Shown piece after piece: positions 1 to 5,587 of a stretch of DNA of 9,629 nt. Source of the stretch: Planctomycetota bacterium (GTDB lineage Bacteria > Planctomycetota > Phycisphaerae > WQYP01 > JAJZKY01). Where the stretch lies: the NCBI GenBank assembly GCA_021803885.1, contig JAJZKY010000137.1, forward strand, positions 1-9,629, read 5' to 3'. Position 1 is the stretch's first letter; each line of letters opens with the position of its first letter. The notes under the pieces were generated by a model that did no database searches, was not told the origin of the DNA, and was given only the letters and a program-made list of their open reading frames with translations. The position numbers and the translations under genes are program-made.

Positions 1-651
1 ACCTCCAGCCGCGATAATGGGCAGATTGAAGGCCAGTTCAGTAAAGAGCAGATCGACGCGCTCTCCCTTACGCTGCGCACCGGTGCGCTGCCGGCCAGTC
101 TCATCCCCATCGAGCAGCGCACGGTCGGTGCTTCGCTCGGCGCAGACTCCATTCGTCAAGGCGTGATTGCAGCCATCGCGGGCACGCTCTCGGTCATGTT
201 CTTCATGCTGCTCTACTATCGTGGCGCGGGCATCAATGCGGACCTGGCGTTGTTTCTGAATCTGGTTATTCTGCTGGGTTTCATGGGCTTCAGCCAGTCG
301 ACGCTTACGCTGCCCGGCATCGCAGGCGTCATCCTGACGATCGGTATGGGTGTGGACTCGAACGTGCTGATCTTTGAGCGTATCCGGGAAGAGATGCGGG
401 CCGGAAAAGGTGCCGCACAGGCCGTCGATCAGGGCTTTGCGCATGCCTGGGTCACCATCGTCGATACGCACGTGACCACGATCGTTTCCGCCGCCATTCT
501 GTTCATGTTCGGCACCGGGCCGGTGAAAGGCTTTGCGGTTACGCTTTTCTTTGGTCTGCTGGCCAATCTGTTTACCGCAGTCTTCGTTTCGCGCGTCATC
601 TTTGACTCGCACCTGAACAACATGAAAGCCGGAGCGCGGATCTCCATTTAG
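1..651 (+). CDS. secD: SecD, C-terminal part (5' end outside window)
   Basis: Protein-export membrane protein SecD, which works with SecF and SecYEG to use the proton motive force for late steps of protein translocation across the inner membrane. The frame is open from base 1 to the TAG at 649-651, giving 216 visible residues; the N-terminal part and start lie upstream. The visible part begins in the end of the periplasmic P1 region (LRTGALPASL, then IEQRTVGASLGADSI) and continues through the C-terminal group of membrane helices. The SecD hallmark GMGVDSNVLIFERIREE is present; its Asp corresponds to the intramembrane Asp needed for proton coupling in the family. The protein ends in a short polar tail. 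secF follows after 71 bases, so the two are almost certainly co-transcribed. Identification is based on motif recognition and is secure. Confidence 0.96.
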   Translation, partial: TSSRDNGQIEGQFSKEQIDALSLTLRTGALPASLIPIEQRTVGASLGADSIRQGVIAAIAGTLSVMFFMLLYYRGAGINADLALFLNLVILLGFMGFSQSTLTLPGIAGVILTIGMGVDSNVLIFERIREEMRAGKGAAQAVDQGFAHAWVTIVDTHVTTIVSAAILFMFGTGPVKGFAVTLFFGLLANLFTAVFVSRVIFDSHLNNMKAGARISI

Positions 652-722
652 CGATTGCAATGCGCGGCGGTTTCGGCTGAGGATTGCCTGGCCGCCGCGA
701 TTGGGAAGGTACGGAAAGCATC

Positions 723-1679
723 GTGGAACTTTTTACTGGCGTGACTATCGACTGGCTCGGCAAGAAGTGGTACTTCCTTGCCTTTTCGCTCCTCTTCAGC
801 GTTTCTGGCCTGATCTCCATGGGCGTGCACTTTGCGCGCACGGGCAGCCCCGTACCGCTGGGCGTGGATTTCAAAGGCGGCACTGAGGTGCAGGTGACCT
901 TTGCAAATGTTCCGGATGCTAACCAGGTGCGCAATGCAACGGATGCGGCTGGCATTCATGACGTGAAGATCGTCGCCTACGATGTGCCGGCGAAGCATGA
1001 GCTGCTGATCAGCATGCCGGAGCAGTCCGATGTGAATGTGGACAGCAGCCGCAAGCGCATTCTGGACGCTCTGCATCAGCACTACAACAACCCGATTCTC
1101 GAAAGCAGCGTGCAGGCTGTTGGCCCCACCGTGGGCCGACAACTGGAAAAGCAGGCTGGACTTGCCACGCTCTACTCGCTGGTCGGGATGCTGGTTTATC
1201 TCTGGTTCCGCTTTGAACTGATCTACGGCGTCGCCGCAGTTGTCGCGGTCTTCCATGACACGCTCATCACTGTCGGAGCCTTCGCGCTCACCGGTCAGGA
1301 GATCAGTCTGACGGTGATCGCGGCAATCCTCACGCTGGTCGGTTACTCGATGAACGACACGATCGTGGTCTTCGATCGAATTCGTGAGAATCTCCGCATC
1401 AGCCGCCGCGAGGGTCTGACCGATGTGGTCAATCGCAGCATCAACCAGACGTTGAGCCGGACCGTGCTCACTTCGGGATTGACATTTCTGACGGTGCTGG
1501 CGCTCTATATCTTCGGGGGCAAGGTGCTCAGTGGCTTCTCGTTCGCGTTGGTGGTAGGAATCCTGATTGGCACCTACTCGTCGATCGCAGTGGCGGCGCC
1601 GATGCTGGTGGCTTATCAGGACTGGCGCGCCAGACGCGGCAAGGCTGTCAGCCTGCCCGCTGCCAAGCGCAGTCGGTGA
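723..1679 (+). CDS. secF: Protein translocase subunit SecF
   Basis: Partner of SecD in the Sec translocon, an inner-membrane protein of 318 residues, a normal length for SecF. Helix 1 is at about 16-34, followed by the Sec_GG element GVDFKGGT (47-54), a periplasmic domain to about 140, and five helices between about 147 and 300. The helix-4 signature GYSMNDTIVVFDRIREN (207-223) is intact, as is the conserved Asp in VFHDTLITVG (D179). I choose the GTG at 723 as start. It gives the N-terminus MELFTGVTIDWLGKKWYF, which matches relatives as I remember them, and GGAAAG (713-718) and AAGGT (706-710) lie upstream. The frame also opens from a TTG at 684, but that would add 13 residues that resemble nothing. 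The C-terminus is a basic tail (RARRGK...AAKRSR). No terminator-like hairpin is evident right after the stop. Confidence 0.95.
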   Translation: MELFTGVTIDWLGKKWYFLAFSLLFSVSGLISMGVHFARTGSPVPLGVDFKGGTEVQVTFANVPDANQVRNATDAAGIHDVKIVAYDVPAKHELLISMPEQSDVNVDSSRKRILDALHQHYNNPILESSVQAVGPTVGRQLEKQAGLATLYSLVGMLVYLWFRFELIYGVAAVVAVFHDTLITVGAFALTGQEISLTVIAAILTLVGYSMNDTIVVFDRIRENLRISRREGLTDVVNRSINQTLSRTVLTSGLTFLTVLALYIFGGKVLSGFSFALVVGILIGTYSSIAVAAPMLVAYQDWRARRGKAVSLPAAKRSR

Positions 1680-1865
1680 AATTCCCTTTAGCTGCACTGT
1701 TTCTGGGACACTTTTGAAGGATATTTTGCAGCTCACCGGCTCTTCTGATATAGGTTGAGCACATCAGTTTCACCGTCGGGGATTCAAGCCTGAAAATTCC
1801 GGGAACAAACTGACGTGTCGCGGTGTCTGTCACAATAAGAAATCCAACGCGATTCGAGGTCGGCC
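1680..1865 (+). other. Intergenic region secF-tonB (186 bp)
   Basis: Non-coding gap between secF and tonB. It contains a weak promoter candidate (listed separately), a loose 7-bp inverted repeat (1764-1770 against 1807-1813, 36 bases apart), and the tonB ribosome binding site GAGGT at 1856-1860. I see no convincing secF terminator and no clear Fur box. Transcription of tonB could therefore begin here, read through from secDF, or both. Confidence 0.6.
1726..1754 (+). promoter_or_regulatory. Weak candidate promoter for the tonB operon
   Basis: TTGCAG (1726-1731) is followed after 17 bases by TATAGG (1749-1754), matching the sigma70 consensus at 3 of 6 and 4 of 6 positions. The predicted start at about 1761 would give a leader of about 105 bases before the tonB ATG. 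It is the best spaced pair I found in this gap, but a match this weak could be chance. Confidence 0.25.
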
Positions 1866-2588
1866 ATGTTTGAAGATGCAACATTCGAATCCAGCAATCG
1901 GATCAAGAGCAAGAGCCGGTACTGGATGATCCTTACGACCATCCTGTGCGGCTCTGTGATTGGCGTCATGGTCCTGATCCCGCTGATTTATCCGGAAGCT
2001 CTGCCCAAGCAGGCCATGGCAACTCTGCTGGTTGCACCGCCGCCACCGCCGCCACCGCCGCCACCACCGCCTCCGGAGGTGCATCAGGTGGTCGTGAAGC
2101 CGCAGATGATGAACAATCAGCTCACGGCTCCTACCAAGATCCCCAAGCAGATCAAAATGGTGACGGAGAAAGAAGCCCCTCCGTCGCAGGGCTTTGGCGT
2201 GGCGGGAATGGAAGGTATGGGCGGTGGAGCACCGGGGGGCGTGATCGGCGGCTTGTTTGCCGGCGCTGCTGCTCCGGTTGTGAAAGCTGCTCCGCCGAAG
2301 AAAATTGCCATCTCTCAGGGCGTCGCGCAAGGCCTGCTGATTGAGAAGATTCAGCCCATCTATCCCGCAATCGCCAAAGCGGCCCGTATGCAGGGGACAG
2401 TTGTGTTGCAGGCTACGATCTCCAAGACGGGCGAAATTCAGAATCTTCGCGTGATCAGCGGCCCTGCCATGCTACAGCAGGCGGCGATCCAGGCGGTCAG
2501 CCGTTGGCGTTATCGCCCGTATTTGCTTAACAATGAGCCGGTTGAGGTGGAAACCACAGTCAACGTCGTCTTCAGCCTGGGAGGCTGA
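1866..2588 (+). CDS. tonB: TonB family energy-transducing protein
   Basis: TonB spans the periplasm and passes energy from the ExbB/ExbD motor to TonB-dependent outer-membrane receptors. The product has 240 residues: a short basic cytoplasmic tail (1-18), one membrane anchor (about 19-42), an uninterrupted run of 13 prolines (58-70), a Lys/Pro-containing segment, a Gly-rich stretch (about 109-135), and the C-terminal TonB domain (about 161-238). The domain shows IYPAIAKAARMQGTVVLQ, KTGEI and AVSRWRYRPYLLNN, the usual YP...G.V...W.Y.P pattern. The start ATG is preceded at five bases by GAGGT (1856-1860). It is first in a cluster with exbB and two exbD genes, which confirms the role. Which receptors it serves cannot be told from this window. 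Confidence 0.93.
   Translation: MFEDATFESSNRIKSKSRYWMILTTILCGSVIGVMVLIPLIYPEALPKQAMATLLVAPPPPPPPPPPPPPEVHQVVVKPQMMNNQLTAPTKIPKQIKMVTEKEAPPSQGFGVAGMEGMGGGAPGGVIGGLFAGAAAPVVKAAPPKKIAISQGVAQGLLIEKIQPIYPAIAKAARMQGTVVLQATISKTGEIQNLRVISGPAMLQQAAIQAVSRWRYRPYLLNNEPVEVETTVNVVFSLGG
2037..2075 (+). repeat. Proline-codon run, 13 consecutive CCN codons
   Basis: Thirteen successive proline codons in tonB (residues 58-70), mixed CCG, CCA and one CCT, with a recurring CCG-CCG-CCA pattern. It encodes the start of the rigid periplasmic spacer of TonB. The near-repeat codon pattern suggests growth by slippage or unequal exchange, so the length may vary between strains. Confidence 0.9.
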
Positions 2589-2712
2589 GAACTCTTTCGC
2601 TCGCGGCTTGCCGGATCTCCGGTTGCCAATCGTACGCGGGCTTGGGACCGTATGTGCCTTGTCCTGTAGCCTGTAATAACCGCAGATTTTCACCCAGTAT
2701 TCAGCAATTCCC

Positions 2713-2718
2713 AGGAGG
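2713..2718 (+). promoter_or_regulatory. Strong Shine-Dalgarno deciding the exbB GTG start
   Basis: A full AGGAGG lies nine bases before the GTG at 2728. The next in-frame ATG (2779, residue 18) has GTTCC rather than a Shine-Dalgarno sequence near it, so the GTG is preferred. Confidence 0.8.
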
Positions 2719-2727
2719 AACGATTCA

Positions 2728-3459
2728 GTGATTCTCACTCAGTTTGCACACCTTACTCACGCCACATCCGCCCTGGCTATGTTCCAGGAGGAAAACGTCG
2801 ATTTCAGCCTGATGGGTCTGTGGGGACACATGGGCTACTTCGCAAAAGGAATCGCAGTGATCTTGTTCATCATGTCGGTCTGGTCGCTGGCCGTTATGAT
2901 CGATCGCTATCTCTACTTCTCGGCAGCCCGCAAGCAGTCGCGTGAGTTCGCGCCCAAAGTTGCTGGCGCGCTCAAGGATCGCAAGCTCGAAGAGGCCATC
3001 AAGATCGCCGATCGCAGCAAGAAATCGCATCTGGCGGAAGTTGTCCAGGCTGGTCTGCAGGAGTTCAAGAGCCAAGGTGGAAGCGTCAATGAAGAGACGA
3101 TCGAGAGCGCGAAGCGCGCTCTGGAGCGTGCCGAGGCCATCGTTCACGCGAAGCTGAAGAAGGGCATCAGTGTGCTGGCCACGGTCGGTTCTACGGCTCC
3201 CTTCGTCGGCCTGCTCGGAACGGTCATGGGCATCCTGAACGCCTTCCAGCAGATCGCCACGCAGAAGTCTTCCGGCATCGGCGCGGTGGCAGGCGGCATC
3301 TCCGAAGCGCTGGTTACGACGGCCTTCGGCCTGCTCGTGGCCATCCCCGCCGTGATGTGCTTCAACTACTTCAGCGGCCGCGTGGAAGCCTTTGACGTGG
3401 AGATGGACAACTCCTCCAGCGAGCTGGTGGATTACTTCATCAAGCAGAGCCACAAGTAA
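2728..3459 (+). CDS. exbB: ExbB/TolQ/MotA-family proton channel protein
   Basis: Inner-membrane stator of the TonB motor, forming with ExbD a proton channel that energises TonB. It has 243 residues, within the family range. Helix 1 is at about 39-58, a cytoplasmic domain at about 60-145 carries a charged helical hairpin, and helices 2 and 3 lie at about 148-172 and 194-215. Family motifs are intact: GLLGTVMGIL (161-170) and GGISEALVTTAFGLLVAIP (189-207), whose Glu (E193) corresponds to the conserved helix-3 Glu of ExbB. The start is GTG with AGGAGG at 2713-2718. It lies 139 bases after tonB, and the next gene begins 184 bases downstream beyond a hairpin. TolQ is the alternative name, but the adjacent tonB favours ExbB; there is no tolA, tolB or pal here. 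Confidence 0.93.
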   Translation: MILTQFAHLTHATSALAMFQEENVDFSLMGLWGHMGYFAKGIAVILFIMSVWSLAVMIDRYLYFSAARKQSREFAPKVAGALKDRKLEEAIKIADRSKKSHLAEVVQAGLQEFKSQGGSVNEETIESAKRALERAEAIVHAKLKKGISVLATVGSTAPFVGLLGTVMGILNAFQQIATQKSSGIGAVAGGISEALVTTAFGLLVAIPAVMCFNYFSGRVEAFDVEMDNSSSELVDYFIKQSHK

Positions 3460-3530
3460 TCGATCCCCGGGAGCGTTTGGGCACAGTTCGCTCTCGGCTC
3501 AAGGTCGTTCACTCTGAAACTGGGACAGAA

Positions 3531-3563
3531 GCTCTGGCAGTGCGCATTCCGCTCTGCCAGAGC
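3531..3563 (+). promoter_or_regulatory. Perfect 10-bp hairpin between exbB and exbD1
   Basis: GCTCTGGCAG (3531-3540) pairs exactly with CTGCCAGAGC (3554-3563). Within the 13-base loop, GCG (3542-3544) can pair with CGC (3550-3552) after a T-T mismatch, leaving a five-base apex. It is followed by CTGAAAAAGATC and so lacks the U-tract of an intrinsic terminator on the + strand. The right arm is itself a 13-base palindrome (GCTCTG C CAGAGC, 3551-3563), so a protein-binding site is an alternative to an RNA structure. Its position inside the operon suggests mRNA processing, stabilisation of the upstream message, or partial attenuation. None of these is shown by sequence alone. Confidence 0.6.
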
Positions 3564-3643
3564 CTGAAAAAGATCAGGGTGCAGGGCGCGGACCGGCGAG
3601 GAAGTGGCTCGGAGGCGTCGAAACTCAGATTTGGAGCGCACAC

Positions 3644-4084
3644 ATGGCACTTGCAGTTCGAAACGAAGGCGCAAAGGTCAACTCGAATATCAACGTCACG
3701 CCGATGGTGGACGTCATGCTCGTGTTGCTGATCATCTTCATGGTCATCACGCCGATGCTGCAGAATAAGGTGAACGTCGATCTGGCGCAGACGGATAATC
3801 CCGTCGCAATGCCGGATGCAGACAAGGAAGATGCGATCGTCGTCGCTATCACCCGGGATGGAACTCTTTACCTGGGACAGGACCGAATCGCCAGTTCTGA
3901 GATTGGCCAGAAGGTGCGAGATATGCTCGCAGACAAGCCGGGAAAACAGATCTTTGTCCGTGCGGATGCGCGAGCGCGCTACCTGGATGTAGAGAATGCG
4001 ATCGATGATGTTCGTTCCGCCGGTGTTGACTCCGTCGGCCTCCTGACCGAAAAACGGCAGGGACCGGGATCTTCCGGCGAGTGA
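3644..4084 (+). CDS. exbD: ExbD/TolR family biopolymer transporter (first copy)
   Basis: Single-pass inner-membrane protein of the TonB motor; its helix sits inside the ExbB ring and its periplasmic domain contacts TonB. It has 146 residues: a short cytoplasmic N-terminus, then INVTPMVDVMLVLLIIFMV with the essential proton-carrying Asp at residue 23, a membrane helix at about 22-40, and a periplasmic ExbD/TolR domain (about 62-135) with VVAITRDGTLYLG and VRADARARYLDVENAIDDVRSAGV. TGGAG (3632-3636) is seven bases before the ATG. It is the third gene of the ton cluster and is followed after 53 bases by a second, clearly different exbD. The stop codon sits in a 14-base tandem duplication. ExbD fits better than TolR because of the neighbours. 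Confidence 0.93.
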   Translation: MALAVRNEGAKVNSNINVTPMVDVMLVLLIIFMVITPMLQNKVNVDLAQTDNPVAMPDADKEDAIVVAITRDGTLYLGQDRIASSEIGQKVRDMLADKPGKQIFVRADARARYLDVENAIDDVRSAGVDSVGLLTEKRQGPGSSGE

Positions 4085-4103
4085 CGGTTGGCGAGTAACG
4101 GTC
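4076..4103 (+). repeat. 14-nt imperfect tandem duplication over the exbD1 stop
   Basis: GGCGAGTGACGGTT (4076-4089) is followed directly by GGCGAGTAACGGTC (4090-4103), identical at 12 of 14 positions. The first unit contains the exbD1 stop TGA (4082-4084). As the unit is not a multiple of three, the second copy is in another frame and lies outside the gene. It looks like a recent local duplication. Confidence 0.8.
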
Positions 4104-4137
4104 GGGACGCAAAGAATTTTCTGAAGGAGTCAAAGTT

Positions 4138-4572
4138 ATGGCAATGGGATCAAGCGGGCCTAGTGGCCTCTCCTCCGACATCAACGTTACCCCGTTGATC
4201 GACGTACTGCTCGTTCTTCTGATTATTTTCATGGTGATCGTTCCGGTGACGCCCAAAGGGCTGGAAGCACTGGTTCCGCAGCCGCCGAAGAATCCGCAGC
4301 AATCGCAGCCGGATGACCGCACGATTGTCGTTTCGGTTCTGCATACCGGGGGAAATCAGGTCGCATATAAGATCAATCAGGACGACGTGGCGAAGAGAGA
4401 GCTGCTGTCGCGTCTGACGGCCATTTATGCAAATCGCGCTGAGCGCGTCATGTTCGTCAAGGGCGACGATGATGTGGATTTTGCCAAAGTCGCAGAAGTG
4501 ATCGACATTGGGACTGCGGCGGGTGTGGACCACGTGGGCCTGATGACACCGAAGATTATGGCGGGGCAGTGA
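4138..4572 (+). CDS. exbD2: ExbD/TolR family biopolymer transporter (second copy)
   Basis: A second, divergent ExbD of 144 residues in the same operon. The cytoplasmic N-terminus is short and Ser/Gly-rich (MAMGSSGPSGLSS). The helix motif DINVTPLIDVLLVLLIIFMVI carries the conserved Asp at residue 22, so it should be able to conduct protons. The periplasmic domain begins with a Pro/Gln-rich stretch (about 47-59) and continues through TIVVSVLHTGGNQVAYKIN and VMFVKGDDDVDFAKVAEVIDIGTAAGVDHVGLMT. AAGGAG (4124-4129) is eight bases before the ATG. Outside the membrane motif it shares little with the first copy, so it is an established paralogue rather than a fresh duplication. A tonB-exbB-exbD1-exbD2 order is known from Xanthomonas campestris, where exbD2 was reported to be dispensable for iron uptake. 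Confidence 0.92.
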   Translation: MAMGSSGPSGLSSDINVTPLIDVLLVLLIIFMVIVPVTPKGLEALVPQPPKNPQQSQPDDRTIVVSVLHTGGNQVAYKINQDDVAKRELLSRLTAIYANRAERVMFVKGDDDVDFAKVAEVIDIGTAAGVDHVGLMTPKIMAGQ

Positions 4573-4656
4573 CCGGAACTCGCACGTCCTGAAGCACAAC
4601 GCGGGTAAGCCAGGCGTGGATTCACTGGCCACGACTCGAAGGAGAAGGAAACGAAC

Positions 4657-5493
4657 ATGAATCGAAGCGTACGTCTGCCGATCCTTGCGGCAAGCCTGGT
4701 TGTGATGACGGTCCCCTTCCCTGGCTGTAAACGTCTGGCTGCCCGCGATCAGTTGAACAAGGGCGTCGAAGCATACAAGGCCGGAAAGTTCGAGGCTGCG
4801 ATTGCGCACTTCCAGGTGGCAATTCAAGACGATCCAACCCTGCCTATGGCTAAAAACTACCTGGGGACAGCACTTTCGCAGAACGTTGTTCCTGGCCTCG
4901 ACACCCCTGACAACCTCAAGACAGCGAATCAGGCTATCGACATCTTCAAACAGGTGCTGCAGCAGGATCCGAGCGACATTAACAGTCTGAAGGGAATTGC
5001 GAGCCTCTATTTCAACATCAAGAAGCTGGACGATGCGAAGGAGTGGCAGGAGAAAGTACTGGCTGTCGATCCCAAAGATCCTGAAGCAGCCTACACAGTC
5101 GGTGTGATCGACTGGACGGAAGCGCACGAAAACGCATTGAAGATTCTGGCCCCAGCCGGTATCAACGATGACGGTTTGGGCAATGCCAAGCTCCCGAAGA
5201 AGGAGTGCCTGGCATTGCAGCAGGAGAATGCTCCGCTCGTGACGGAAGGTCTCAAGTATCTGAACATGGCTATTGAAAATCGCCCGAACTATGACGATGC
5301 GATGGCCTATATCAACCTCCTCTATCGTCGCAAGGCGGACCTGGACTGCGGCGACGAAGCAGCGCGAAAGGCAGATGTCGCTTCTGCGGATGAATGGCGC
5401 GACAAGGCGATGGGAACCCGCAAAGCCAATGAGGCGAAGAAGAATCAGGGTCCGGGCGGTATCGTCATGGACTCCAACGGAAACATGAAGTAG
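4657..5493 (+). CDS. TPR-repeat protein with probable lipoprotein signal
   Basis: Predicted exported TPR protein of 278 residues that closes the ton cluster. The N-terminus has basic residues, a hydrophobic segment (about 7-22) and a Cys at 24 in the context PFPGC; the -3 position is Phe rather than Leu, so the lipobox is atypical, but Gly-Cys and the position fit a lipoprotein. TPR-like helix pairs are visible at about 30-61 (KGVEAYKAGKFEAAIAHF, then DDPTLPMAKNYLGTAL), at 92-141 (IFKQVLQQDPSDINSLKGIASLYF and QEKVLAVDPKDPEAAY) and at about 194-225 (YLNMAIENRPNYDDAM). The tail is Lys/Gly/Asn-rich. AAGGAG and AAGGAA (4639-4650) precede the ATG, and a terminator follows. Its role is inferred only: a periplasmic scaffold for the ExbBD-TonB complex, loosely comparable to CpoB/YbgF in Tol-Pal systems. 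No enzymatic motif is seen. Confidence 0.85.
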   Translation: MNRSVRLPILAASLVVMTVPFPGCKRLAARDQLNKGVEAYKAGKFEAAIAHFQVAIQDDPTLPMAKNYLGTALSQNVVPGLDTPDNLKTANQAIDIFKQVLQQDPSDINSLKGIASLYFNIKKLDDAKEWQEKVLAVDPKDPEAAYTVGVIDWTEAHENALKILAPAGINDDGLGNAKLPKKECLALQQENAPLVTEGLKYLNMAIENRPNYDDAMAYINLLYRRKADLDCGDEAARKADVASADEWRDKAMGTRKANEAKKNQGPGGIVMDSNGNMK

Positions 5494-5509
5494 TTCCAGT
5501 CTCAGAGAG

Positions 5510-5545
5510 AACAACAAGAGCCTCCATCCGGAGGCTCTTGTTGTT
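5510..5545 (+). terminator. Rho-independent terminator of the ton cluster
   Basis: AACAACAAGAGCCTCC (5510-5525) and GGAGGCTCTTGTTGTT (5530-5545) form a perfect 16-bp stem with the four-base loop ATCC, beginning 16 bases after the TPR stop. The T-rich right arm (CTTGTTGTT) stands in for a separate T-tract, and the A-rich left arm would do the same on the other strand. It separates the ton cluster from the amidase gene. Confidence 0.8.
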
Positions 5546-5587
5546 GGTCAGTAACCCACTCTAGCGGATCACAGAAAGGGCCAGAGC

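Noticed and set aside
648..1736. Long minus-strand open frame (362 codons) opposite secF
   Set aside because: It lies entirely over a well-identified secF, its translation is rich in His, Arg, Asp and Gln with no recognisable domain, and I see no ribosome binding site for it. It is an antisense shadow of GC-rich coding sequence.
1764..1813. Inverted repeat TCAGTTT / AAACTGA upstream of tonB
   Set aside because: Seven base pairs separated by 36 bases is weak and could arise by chance, and I see no further pairing between the arms.
1680..1865. Possible Fur (iron) box controlling tonB
   Set aside because: Iron control of a ton operon would be expected, but no GATAATGATAATCATTATC-like palindrome is visible here or before exbB.
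2611..2622. Short palindrome CCGGATCTCCGG after tonB
   Set aside because: A five-base stem with a two-base loop and no T-tract is too small to call a terminator or operator.
3477..3731. Small + strand frame between exbB and exbD1 running into exbD1
   Set aside because: It has no good Shine-Dalgarno sequence, its product resembles nothing, and it runs out of frame into the conserved exbD1 start. The region is better explained as an untranslated gap with a hairpin.
4150..5517. Very long minus-strand open frame (455 codons) opposite exbD2 and the TPR gene
   Set aside because: It overlaps two genes with clear family motifs and good ribosome binding sites on the + strand, starts inside the terminator hairpin, and has no domain I recognise. 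Long antisense frames are expected with this codon bias.
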